From NCBI GenBank assembly GCA_023435925.1, contig JAEZLF010000152.1, positions 1 to 64,000 of the forward strand: a stretch of DNA of 64,000 bases, read 5' to 3'. Under the pieces are notes generated by a model that saw nothing but the letters and a program-made list of their open reading frames with translations, did no database searches and was not told where the DNA came from. Positions 27,600 through 35,437 of this stretch are shown piece after piece. Position numbers and translations under genes: made by a program. Source of the stretch: Bacillota bacterium. Its GTDB lineage: Bacteria > Bacillota > Clostridia > Acetivibrionales > DTU013. Position 1 is the stretch's first letter, and every line of letters starts with the position of its first letter.

Positions 27600-28256
27600 A
27601 TGGTCAATCAGGATTTTATCAATGACTATATACGGAGCAGATTCAGACCAAGCACCGGGATACTTACGGAGCTGGAACAATATGCAAGGGATCATCATGT
27701 ACCTGTTATTACTCCGGAAGTTGCCAGATTGCTTGTTGTCCTGGGCAAAATGATAAAGCCCGTCCGCATACTGGAGGTTGGGACCGCGATTGGGTATTCT
27801 GCAATCCTTCTTGCCGGTGTTCTTGCACCCGGAGGAAGAATTGATACGATCGAACGCCATGAGGCCATGCTTTTAAAAGCACGGGAAAATATAAAAAAAG
27901 CCGGGCTTGAGAATGTAATCAGCGTGATAGCAGGAGATGCACAAGAGGTTCTTCAATGTCTCGACAAGCAATATGACATGATTTTTTTAGACGCTGCTAA
28001 GGGGCAATACCCTGAATTTCTGCCGGAGTGTCTGAGGATGTTGAAGCCAGGCGGCCTTCTTGTATCGGACAATGTGCTTTTTAAAGGAATGGTAGCAAGC
28101 AACGATTTGATTGTCAGAAGAAAGAAAACCATTGTAAACAGGATGCGTACATACCTTGACAGTATATGTGAGGATCCGTGGTTGGATACGAGCATTCTGC
28201 CTGTCGGTGATGGCGTAGCACTTTCATATAAGCGGACGGAAAGGTTGGAAGACTGA
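27600..28256 (+). CDS. trmR: tRNA 5-hydroxyuridine methyltransferase TrmR-like
   Basis: A 218-residue class I SAM-dependent O-methyltransferase of the caffeoyl-CoA/catechol type. The SAM loop is ILEVGTAIGYSAILLA, and the metal-binding residues lie in IFLDAAKGQYPEF and VSDNVLFKG. In Bacillus the orthologue YrrM methylates 5-hydroxyuridine at tRNA position 34 and is encoded next to U32 proteins that make the hydroxyl; here the U32 gene follows with a 1-base stop/start overlap, so the same role is very likely. AGGAAAGG lies before the ATG at 27600. Confidence 0.88.
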   Translation: MVNQDFINDYIRSRFRPSTGILTELEQYARDHHVPVITPEVARLLVVLGKMIKPVRILEVGTAIGYSAILLAGVLAPGGRIDTIERHEAMLLKARENIKKAGLENVISVIAGDAQEVLQCLDKQYDMIFLDAAKGQYPEFLPECLRMLKPGGLLVSDNVLFKGMVASNDLIVRRKKTIVNRMRTYLDSICEDPWLDTSILPVGDGVALSYKRTERLED

Positions 28257-29518
28257 TGATTGAAAATATGAAAGAAGTGGATAAAATTCAAAATAAAGTA
28301 GAACTTCTGGCTCCCGCAGGTAATCTGGAAAAACTAAAAATGGCAGTTATCTATGGAGCAGACGCAGTTTATCTGGGCGGTGAAGAATTCGGGCTGAGAG
28401 CATCTGCCGGTAATTTCAGTGCGGAGGATTTGGCGGAAGGTATCGCTTTCGCTCATGACAGAGGCAAGAAGGTCTATATGACCATGAATATTATTCCCCA
28501 TAATGAAGACTTTGAAAATATGCCTGACTATATACGGCAGGTACGGGATGCAGGAGTGGATGCCGTTATTTTCTCCGACCCGGGCATTTTTGACATGCTG
28601 AGGCAGGAAGCTCCTGAAATGGAGCTCCACCTGAGCACCCAGGCCAACAATACCAATTGGAGAAGTGCTTCCTTCTGGCATAGAATGGGTGTAAAGAGGG
28701 TAATACTTGCAAGAGAATTATCCCTTCAGGAAATTAGCGAGATCCGGAGAAATGTCCCTGCGGATCTGGAACTGGAGATGTTTGTCCACGGTTCCATGTG
28801 CATTTCCTACTCCGGCCGTTGCCTGCTCAGTAATTATATGGCGGACCGGGATTCCAACCGCGGCCTCTGTGCTCATCCCTGCAGATGGAAGTACCATCTG
28901 GTAGAAGAAAAAAGGCCCGGTGAGTATATGCCGGTGTTTGAAAATGAACGTGGCACCTATATCTTTAATTCAAAGGATCTCTGCCTGATTGAACATATTC
29001 CGGAGATCATTGAGAGCGGTATAACCAGTCTGAAAATTGAAGGCAGGATGAAAAGCTCCTATTATGTAGCTACAGTGGTTAAATCCTACCGTGAGGCGTT
29101 GGATGCGTATATTGCCGATCCGGAGAACTATAGCTATAATGGAGAATGGCTGGAAGAAATGTCAAAGGCCAGCCATAGGGAATACACTACGGGGTTCTAT
29201 TTAGGAAAGCCGACCGGTAAGGAACAGATATATGAGTCCGGTTCGTATATACGGGAGTATGATTTTGTCGGACTGGTCACTGCCTACGATGTCGATTCCG
29301 GGATTGCGACAATCGAGCAGCGCAACCGGTTCGCAGTGGGGGAAGAGCTTGAGGTGGTTTCTCCCGTCGGGCCTTACTTTATTCAGAAAGTGCATTCCAT
29401 GAGAAATGGCGATGGAGAGGAAATTGAAGTAGCACCCCATCCTCAGATGACAGTATACATGCCGGTGGACAGACCGGTGGAGCCCTATACGATGCTCCGG
29501 CGCAAGGGAAAAGATTAA
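28256..29518 (+). CDS. trhP: U32 family tRNA hydroxylation protein TrhP
   Basis: A 420-residue protein of the peptidase U32 family. Members such as Bacillus YrrO and E. coli TrhP are not peptidases in practice but are required for prephenate-dependent hydroxylation of uridine 34 in tRNA. It opens with the diagnostic ELLAPAGNLEKLKMAVIYGADAVY-type stretch, and has the conserved cysteines in CISYSGRCLLSNY and CAHPCRW that hold an Fe-S cluster, followed by the C-terminal beta domain. It overlaps trmR by one base (TGATG), so the hydroxylase and methylase are co-translated. Only one U32 gene is present, whereas Bacillus has two adjacent paralogues (yrrN, yrrO). Confidence 0.9.
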   Translation: MIENMKEVDKIQNKVELLAPAGNLEKLKMAVIYGADAVYLGGEEFGLRASAGNFSAEDLAEGIAFAHDRGKKVYMTMNIIPHNEDFENMPDYIRQVRDAGVDAVIFSDPGIFDMLRQEAPEMELHLSTQANNTNWRSASFWHRMGVKRVILARELSLQEISEIRRNVPADLELEMFVHGSMCISYSGRCLLSNYMADRDSNRGLCAHPCRWKYHLVEEKRPGEYMPVFENERGTYIFNSKDLCLIEHIPEIIESGITSLKIEGRMKSSYYVATVVKSYREALDAYIADPENYSYNGEWLEEMSKASHREYTTGFYLGKPTGKEQIYESGSYIREYDFVGLVTAYDVDSGIATIEQRNRFAVGEELEVVSPVGPYFIQKVHSMRNGDGEEIEVAPHPQMTVYMPVDRPVEPYTMLRRKGKD

Positions 29519-29603
29519 CCGCATTTTTCAAGCCCATTCATGTGATGAAGATCGGGTCAGGACTTTGATAATAGTGAAAGTAAAGTACAGTAAACTGTAT
29601 ATG

Positions 29604-29655
29604 AACCCCTTTCAACGGAAAGAATTTAGATTAGTTTGTTGAAAGGGGTTTTTAT
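29604..29655 (+). terminator. Terminator-like hairpin containing the PBP ribosome-binding site
   Basis: AACCCCTTTCAAC (29604-29616) pairs perfectly over 13 bases with GTTGAAAGGGGTT (29638-29650), followed by TTTATTT. The 3' arm contains GAAAGGGG, the only candidate Shine-Dalgarno for the TTG at 29656. The structure can terminate the trhP transcript and would hide the next gene's start in read-through RNA. Confidence 0.8.
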
Positions 29656-31374
29656 TTGTTTAAAAAAAGAGCTCATATCATAACCGGTATTTTTTTTACA
29701 CTATTTATTTGCATATCAATAAGAATAGCTTTTATCTATTTCTTTTCAAACAGGCCACTGGCAGAGTCAGCCTTCCGCCAAAGGCTATCCAGCAGCAACG
29801 TTGAGTCGTTTAGAGGTAATATTCTTGACAGAAACGGTATACCTTTTACGAACCGGGATGAGAAATATGAAGCTGTTATCAAACCGGCGTATATGCCTAA
29901 GCTGCAAAGCGAACGGGAGAAAGTCAGCACAGCACTCGGCATCAGCCCGGATATTATCAATCAGCTGACATCAAAGAGCAAGGCAACTACCATTGAGACA
30001 AATGAAGCAGGAAGCAAGGCAATTCTGGAGATGAAGCCGGAATGGGTTTCGATATTGCATTCATTGAACCGGTACGATAACGGAACACTGGCAAAGCATG
30101 TCATCGGGTATTTAAGCAAAAAGGATCAGGTTGGGCAGGCAGGCATTGAAAAGATGTATGACCGTGAACTTCGTGATAATTATCTATTTGAGCTTGGAAC
30201 TGTGGTGGATGCCGCTAAGAATCCCATAAAAGGCATGGGCTACAGGGTAAAAAGATGGGGCACCGATCAAAAGCTGAATGTGAGGCTGACATTGGATTAC
30301 CATATTCAGAAGATTGTTGAGAGTACAATGGATGAAAACGGAATATCGGGTGCAGTAGTTGTAGAGGATATTGCAACCGGGGATATACTGGCGATGGCCA
30401 GCAAGCCTGATTATGATCAGTATGCGGTTGAGGAATATCTGGGCAGCAGTCATAATGAGCTCTTCAATAAAGCAACCGCTGCTTATAATCTTGGGTCCGT
30501 ATTTAAAATCATTGATGTGGCCGCTCTGTATGAAAATAATATTACATTTCAGGATGAAAGCACAGAAAATGAAAGCCTTGACAGCGGCAATCTGTACGGG
30601 GATAGCCCTTTCGGGGACAGTCTGCATGATGATACCTATTTCTGTGAAGGTTCCGTTCAAATTAATGGCCTGATTTTTAAATGCTCTTCCTACTTTGATG
30701 GCGGACATGGTGAGGTAAATCTTGAACAAGCATTTGCAAAATCATGTAATGCTTATTTCATTGAATTATGTCAGAGAATCGGTTACAGGAATCTGATCCG
30801 TATGGCTCAAAAATTCGGGCTAGGTGCAGAAACAGGGGTAGCGGGGCAAGGCATCAGTGAGGCCAAAGGAAGTTTGCCTGGTATCAACAGCTACTACAGT
30901 AAGGCGGATATCGCTAATCTGTCAATCGGACAAGGTGTACTGCTGGCAACTCCATTACAGGTTGCCGACATGGTTGCAACTGTTGCCAACGGAGGAATAA
31001 AGAATCGGATCAATATAGTAGATTCGGTTATAGATCATGAAGGCCGGGTGGTTGCTGATATCCGGGTAAAACAAGGACAGCGGATCATTGGGAAAAGCAC
31101 GGCAGACAGGATCAAAGAACTCATGGAAGCTGTCACGATATACGGGACAGGAATGGATGCTGGAATGGAGTATTATGGCGGTGCAGGTGGAAAAACAGGC
31201 AGCGCTGAAACCGGTTCTGCGGATGTGGTACATGCATGGTTCGCGGGATATTTTCCGGTTGCCGATCCCAAATACGCCATAGCTGTTTTTGTAGAGAATG
31301 GACAGTATGGCGGTAAAACTGCGGCGCCTGTATTTGCTGAAATCGCAAGAGAGATGAAGGATAAGGGGTATTGA
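29656..31374 (+). CDS. Penicillin-binding protein, class B transpeptidase
   Basis: A 572-residue peptidoglycan transpeptidase of the FtsI/SpoVD-like class B group. One N-terminal membrane anchor (IITGIFFTLFICISIRIAF) is followed by the dimerisation domain (SFRGNILDRNGIPF) and the transpeptidase domain with the three active-site motifs: SVFK, SCN and KTG (GGKTGSAETG). It lacks a PASTA domain. The start is TTG at 29656; the Shine-Dalgarno GAAAGGGG lies inside a hairpin. No division genes (mraW, ftsL, mur) are nearby, so this is probably an accessory or sporulation-stage enzyme rather than the main divisome PBP. It appears monocistronic. Confidence 0.88.
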   Translation: MFKKRAHIITGIFFTLFICISIRIAFIYFFSNRPLAESAFRQRLSSSNVESFRGNILDRNGIPFTNRDEKYEAVIKPAYMPKLQSEREKVSTALGISPDIINQLTSKSKATTIETNEAGSKAILEMKPEWVSILHSLNRYDNGTLAKHVIGYLSKKDQVGQAGIEKMYDRELRDNYLFELGTVVDAAKNPIKGMGYRVKRWGTDQKLNVRLTLDYHIQKIVESTMDENGISGAVVVEDIATGDILAMASKPDYDQYAVEEYLGSSHNELFNKATAAYNLGSVFKIIDVAALYENNITFQDESTENESLDSGNLYGDSPFGDSLHDDTYFCEGSVQINGLIFKCSSYFDGGHGEVNLEQAFAKSCNAYFIELCQRIGYRNLIRMAQKFGLGAETGVAGQGISEAKGSLPGINSYYSKADIANLSIGQGVLLATPLQVADMVATVANGGIKNRINIVDSVIDHEGRVVADIRVKQGQRIIGKSTADRIKELMEAVTIYGTGMDAGMEYYGGAGGKTGSAETGSADVVHAWFAGYFPVADPKYAIAVFVENGQYGGKTAAPVFAEIAREMKDKGY

Positions 31375-31487
31375 ACAAGGGCCATGAACTGCGGATGAAT
31401 GAAATCAAAACCAGAGTTTTCCCGATAAATAATTGAAACCATGTACTAAAATGAATACATGAGATTGTGAAATATTTATTTTATGGG

Positions 31488-31516
31488 TTGTAAATAATGG
31501 AAGTGCATGTTATAAT
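31488..31516 (+). promoter_or_regulatory. Promoter of the hydrogenase operon
   Basis: TTGTAA (31488-31493), 17-base spacer, TATAAT (31511-31516). The leader to the first start at 31796 is about 270 bases and holds the Rex-like box at 31535-31552. I see no further ORF in the 31375-31795 gap that has a ribosome-binding site. Confidence 0.7.
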
Positions 31517-31534
31517 GTACTTAAATCCAAACAA

Positions 31535-31552
31535 TAGTTAATAAATTAACAA
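31535..31552 (+). promoter_or_regulatory. Rex-type redox operator
   Basis: TAGTTAA-TAAA-TTAACAA matches the clostridial Rex consensus TTGTTAANNNNTTAACAA with one mismatch. It starts about 19 bases after the -10 hexamer, so Rex bound there would block elongation or initiation when NADH/NAD+ is low. Confidence 0.65.
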
Positions 31553-31795
31553 AAATAACGATCGATTTAAATCTTTATATTCCACTTCTTTGAACGGCTT
31601 TCGAACAGCATCATGTTGTACCGCACAGATTGCAGCATGGTTTTACACCGATTGTTTTCCGAAAAATTAACTTTAGCAAAAATCAACTTTCGAGAAGAAT
31701 CAACATTTACAAGGAATTGTTAAAAAAACACCAATGTAAGCATTTGTATGGCGATATTCCCAATTCGATTCATGTTATCTGCGAGGAGGGTTTTT

Positions 31796-32329
31796 ATGGG
31801 TGTTCAGACGAAAGCATGCGCGTGCAGAAAAGAGACAGACCAGGAAAAGCTTGCAAGAATTGCTGCAGTCATCGAGGACTACAGAGACAAAGAGGGCAGT
31901 CTGATACAAATATTACACATGGCACAGGGCATTTATGGATATCTGCCTCTCCAGGTCCAGCAATTCATTGCAGAAAAGCTTGAGAAACCACTGTCTGAGG
32001 TCAGCGGCGTAGTTACCTTCTACTCTTTTTTCTCAACGCAGCCAAAAGGTGAAAATACCATACGGGTCTGTCTGGGTACAGCCTGCTATGTAAGGGGCGG
32101 AAAGAAGATCATTGACAAGCTGAAGGAGATACTGGATGTAGACGTAGGAGGCACAACCAGGGACGGAAAGTTTTCATTGGAAGTCATGCGGTGTATCGGG
32201 GCTTGTGGGCTGGCACCGGCTATGACGATCAACGACAGGGTTTATAAACAGGTCAATCCTGATAAGCTCAGAAGCATTCTCAATACCTATGGGGGAGGTG
32301 GAAAGCATGCCGCTGAAAACAAAAATTGA
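31796..32329 (+). CDS. hydC: NuoE-like [2Fe-2S] subunit of trimeric hydrogenase
   Basis: A 177-residue thioredoxin-fold ferredoxin subunit homologous to NuoE and HydC. The four cluster ligands are in CLGTACYVRGG (C-x4-C) and CIGACGLAP (C-x3-C). The N-terminal helical bundle ends with GVVTFYSFF. The ATG at 31796 with GGAGGG at 31785-31790 is preferred over an upstream in-frame ATG (31748) that has no site. It overlaps hydB by 23 bases. It passes electrons between the flavin subunit and other Fe-S centres of the complex. Confidence 0.92.
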   Translation: MGVQTKACACRKETDQEKLARIAAVIEDYRDKEGSLIQILHMAQGIYGYLPLQVQQFIAEKLEKPLSEVSGVVTFYSFFSTQPKGENTIRVCLGTACYVRGGKKIIDKLKEILDVDVGGTTRDGKFSLEVMRCIGACGLAPAMTINDRVYKQVNPDKLRSILNTYGGGGKHAAENKN

Positions 32330-35300
32330 TCAAACGGATGACCTCTTTAAGATAAAAGAGTGCTATGATGAAAACCTGAAAAACATAGATTTTGAAATAC
32401 TGGTTTGCTCCGGTGCCGGGTGCATTTCTTCCAATTGCCAGGAGGTAAAGGATGCATTGATCAAATGCCTGGAAGAAAGGCTGCTGACAGAAAAGGTAAT
32501 TGTGGCTGAAACCGGTTGTATCGGTACTTGTGACCTGGGACCAGTGATGATCATTCATACTTTAAAGGAGTTTGGAGATCTATTGCGGGGAAAAGGTGTT
32601 ATCTATACAAAGCTGACACCGCAGGACATCCCGTCTATCGTGGAAGCACATCTGGTCAATGGCAGTATCATATCAGATAAAACCTATTTTGATCCGAGGA
32701 AGAATGTGAACGTGCCATATATTGAGGATATTGACTACTTTAAAAATCAGGTGAAAATAGCGCTGAGAAACTGTGGTACTATTGATTTTGCTTCCATGGA
32801 GCAGTACATTGCAAAGGATGGGTATATGGCCATTGCAAAAGTATTGAAGGAGTATACACCACAGCAGGTAGTTGACGAGGTGAAAAAGGCAGGTTTGAAA
32901 GGGAGAGGCGGTGCAGGCTTTCCCACCGGAGTGAAGCTGGAATCAGGTATGAAAGCTCCAGGACCGGTAAAATATCTGGTTTGTAATGCGGATGAGGGTG
33001 ATCCCGGGGCTTTTATGGACAGAAGTATTCTTGAAGGCGACCCCCACAGCATCATTGAAGGGATGCTGATCAGCGGTTATGCGATTGGTGCTGCGAATGG
33101 TTATGTTTATGTCCGTGCAGAATATCCGCTGGCTGTGGAAAGACTTGATCTGGCAATCCAAAAGGCAAGGAAGGCCGGACTCCTCGGCGATCATATACTG
33201 GGTACAGGCTTCTCATTCGATCTGGAGATCCGAATTGGGGCAGGTGCTTTTGTCTGCGGAGAAGAAACCGCGCTGATGGCATCGATTGAGGGGGAACGCG
33301 GAGAACCTCGTCAAAAGCCTCCATTTCCGTTCCAGCGGGGCCTATTTGGAAAGCCGACGATTATCAGCAATGTAGAGACCTATGCAAACATTCCACCGAT
33401 CATTCTGAAAGGCAGCAGCTGGTTTTCCCGTTTTGGAACAGAAAACAGCAAAGGAACAAAGGTTTTTGCTCTGGCCGGTGCTATCAATAATACAGGAATT
33501 GTGGAAGTACCTATGGGCACAACACTGGGGGAAATTGTTTTTAATATCGGTGGAGGCATACGAAAAAATAAGGAGTTTAAAGCCGCTCAGACCGGTGGAC
33601 CTTCCGGAGGCTGCATCACCAGAGACCACTTAAATACGCCGATGGACTATGATTCTCTTGTGAAGCTCGGCGCGATTATGGGCTCCGGTGGCTTGATTAC
33701 CATGGATGAGGACACCTGTATGGTGGATATGGCACGATTTTTTATGGAATTCATACAGGAGGAATCCTGTGGAAAGTGTGTACCTTGCAGGCTGGGCACG
33801 AAACGGATGTTGGAAATCCTTGAAAGAATCACGAAAGGACAGGGCGAAGAAGGAGATATTGAAACGCTGGAGGAGCTTGGCGAAATGATTAAGGAAGCTG
33901 CCGTATGCGGACTTGGTCAAACTGCGCCGAATCCTGTGCTTAGCATGATTCATAATTTCAGAGAAGAGTACGAGGAGCATATTAAATACAAGTACTGCAG
34001 AGCCGGGGTATGTGCTGATCTGTTTATTTCACCTTGCCAGAACGCCTGTCCGGCGGGTGTTAATGTTCCCGGTTATGTCTCGCTGGTAGCTGCTGGGAGA
34101 TTGAGAGATGCGTATAATCTTATCAGAAAGGAAAATCCTTTTCCTGCTGTGTGCGGCAGGGTATGCACCCATGAGTGTGAAAGCAAATGCAGAAGAGGCC
34201 AGTTGGACGAACCAGTTGCCATAGCCGACCTGAAACGGTATGTAGCGGACTATGTGCTGAAAAATGAAATGCCTTATCTGGATCTGGTATTTCCAAAGAA
34301 GGGAAAGAGTGTCGCAATTATCGGTGCCGGACCATCCGGACTGACCTGCGGATATTATCTGGCAAGACTTGGCTATGAGGTGGATGTTTATGAATCTCAG
34401 CCTATAGCAGGCGGTGTTTTAGCCTTTGGAATTCCTGAATACCGGTTGCCTAACGAAGTACTGCAGCATGAAATCAGAATGATTGAACAGGTTGGCGTCA
34501 AGATCCATCTTAATACCGAAATAGGCTCCGATATCACCTTCTACCAACTGAAGAGCAGCCATGATGCGCTTTATATAGCAACGGGGACACAATTTTCCAA
34601 TCAGATCCGTATTCCTGGAGAGGATTTGAAAGGAGTATATCACGGACTGGATTTTCTCAGAGACGTCAATCTGAAGCACGATGTAAAAATCGGAGGCTCC
34701 GTAGCGGTCATCGGAGGCGGTAATACGGCAATTGACGCTGCAAGAACAGCATTAAGGCTTGGGGCAAAAGAAGTTACAGTTCTTTACAGACGGTGCATGG
34801 AGGATATGCCTGCTGACAGCAGAGAGATAAGGGACGCAGAGGAAGAAGGCATCCGAATAATTCCTCTGGTGGCGCCGTTAAGCTTTATTGGAAAGGACAG
34901 AGTCAGGGAAATCGAATGTGTCCGAATGGAACTGAAGGACTTTGATAATAGCGGGCGCAGAAAACCAAAGCCTATACCGGGATCGGAGTTTCAACTGAAG
35001 GTGGATCTGGTGATCCCGGCTGTCAGTCAGTATTCCGATCTTCCGTTTATTAACAGGGATGAGGTAGAGGTTACTCAGTGGGGAACATTTGTCACAGACC
35101 GGGATACGTTGATGACAAAGATGAGAGGTGTATTTGCAGGCGGGGATGTTGTACGGGGCTCGGACACGGTCATTAAGGCTATTGCCGACGGTAAAAATGC
35201 GGCAAAGGCCATCGACAAGTATCTTGGAGGCAAAGGCGTTCTGAATACCGGCGAAGATATTGATATTCCTGTGGCAGTGGATGAAAAAGAAATACTGGAG

Positions 35301-35435
35301 CATGAGAGATTTCCGATGAAATTCCTTCCTCCGCAAGAGCGCCGCTACAGCTTTGATGAGGTAGCTGTGGGCTTCCACAAGCTCAATGCCATTGCAGAAG
35401 CCATGAGATGTCTCAGATGCGACAGGAGGTGCTGA
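32307..35435 (+). CDS. hydB: HydB/NuoF-like flavoprotein fused to a GltD/NfnB-like module
   Basis: A 1042-residue multi-domain electron-transfer subunit. Order: N-terminal thioredoxin-fold [2Fe-2S] domain (about 15-110); NuoF core with the FMN/NAD motifs GRGGAGFPTG and CGEETALMASIEGERGEPR; SLBB domain; [4Fe-4S] motif ESCGKCVPCRLGTKR. Where standard HydB has two ferredoxin-like clusters, this protein continues into a GltD/NfnB-type module: cysteine-rich domain (CQNACPAGVNVPGY, CGRVCTHECESKCRRG), FAD site GAGPSGLTCGYYLA and NAD(P)H site GGGNTAIDAARTALRLGA. GGGGGAGGTGG at 32291-32301 positions the ATG at 32307. It should oxidise or reduce NAD(H), and the second flavin site may handle NADP(H) or bifurcate electrons; that assignment is inference. 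Confidence 0.92.
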   Translation: MPLKTKIDQTDDLFKIKECYDENLKNIDFEILVCSGAGCISSNCQEVKDALIKCLEERLLTEKVIVAETGCIGTCDLGPVMIIHTLKEFGDLLRGKGVIYTKLTPQDIPSIVEAHLVNGSIISDKTYFDPRKNVNVPYIEDIDYFKNQVKIALRNCGTIDFASMEQYIAKDGYMAIAKVLKEYTPQQVVDEVKKAGLKGRGGAGFPTGVKLESGMKAPGPVKYLVCNADEGDPGAFMDRSILEGDPHSIIEGMLISGYAIGAANGYVYVRAEYPLAVERLDLAIQKARKAGLLGDHILGTGFSFDLEIRIGAGAFVCGEETALMASIEGERGEPRQKPPFPFQRGLFGKPTIISNVETYANIPPIILKGSSWFSRFGTENSKGTKVFALAGAINNTGIVEVPMGTTLGEIVFNIGGGIRKNKEFKAAQTGGPSGGCITRDHLNTPMDYDSLVKLGAIMGSGGLITMDEDTCMVDMARFFMEFIQEESCGKCVPCRLGTKRMLEILERITKGQGEEGDIETLEELGEMIKEAAVCGLGQTAPNPVLSMIHNFREEYEEHIKYKYCRAGVCADLFISPCQNACPAGVNVPGYVSLVAAGRLRDAYNLIRKENPFPAVCGRVCTHECESKCRRGQLDEPVAIADLKRYVADYVLKNEMPYLDLVFPKKGKSVAIIGAGPSGLTCGYYLARLGYEVDVYESQPIAGGVLAFGIPEYRLPNEVLQHEIRMIEQVGVKIHLNTEIGSDITFYQLKSSHDALYIATGTQFSNQIRIPGEDLKGVYHGLDFLRDVNLKHDVKIGGSVAVIGGGNTAIDAARTALRLGAKEVTVLYRRCMEDMPADSREIRDAEEEGIRIIPLVAPLSFIGKDRVREIECVRMELKDFDNSGRRKPKPIPGSEFQLKVDLVIPAVSQYSDLPFINRDEVEVTQWGTFVTDRDTLMTKMRGVFAGGDVVRGSDTVIKAIADGKNAAKAIDKYLGGKGVLNTGEDIDIPVAVDEKEILEHERFPMKFLPPQERRYSFDEVAVGFHKLNAIAEAMRCLRCDRRC

Positions 35436-35437
35436 GA

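Noticed and set aside
29587..29600. BlaI/MecI operator before the PBP gene
   Set aside because: TACA and TGTA are present but the spacing of six bases does not match known BlaI boxes well, and no blaI/blaR genes are nearby.
31630..31983. ORF in another frame starting inside the hydrogenase leader
   Set aside because: It is out of frame with hydC, has no ribosome-binding site and overlaps a well-supported gene.
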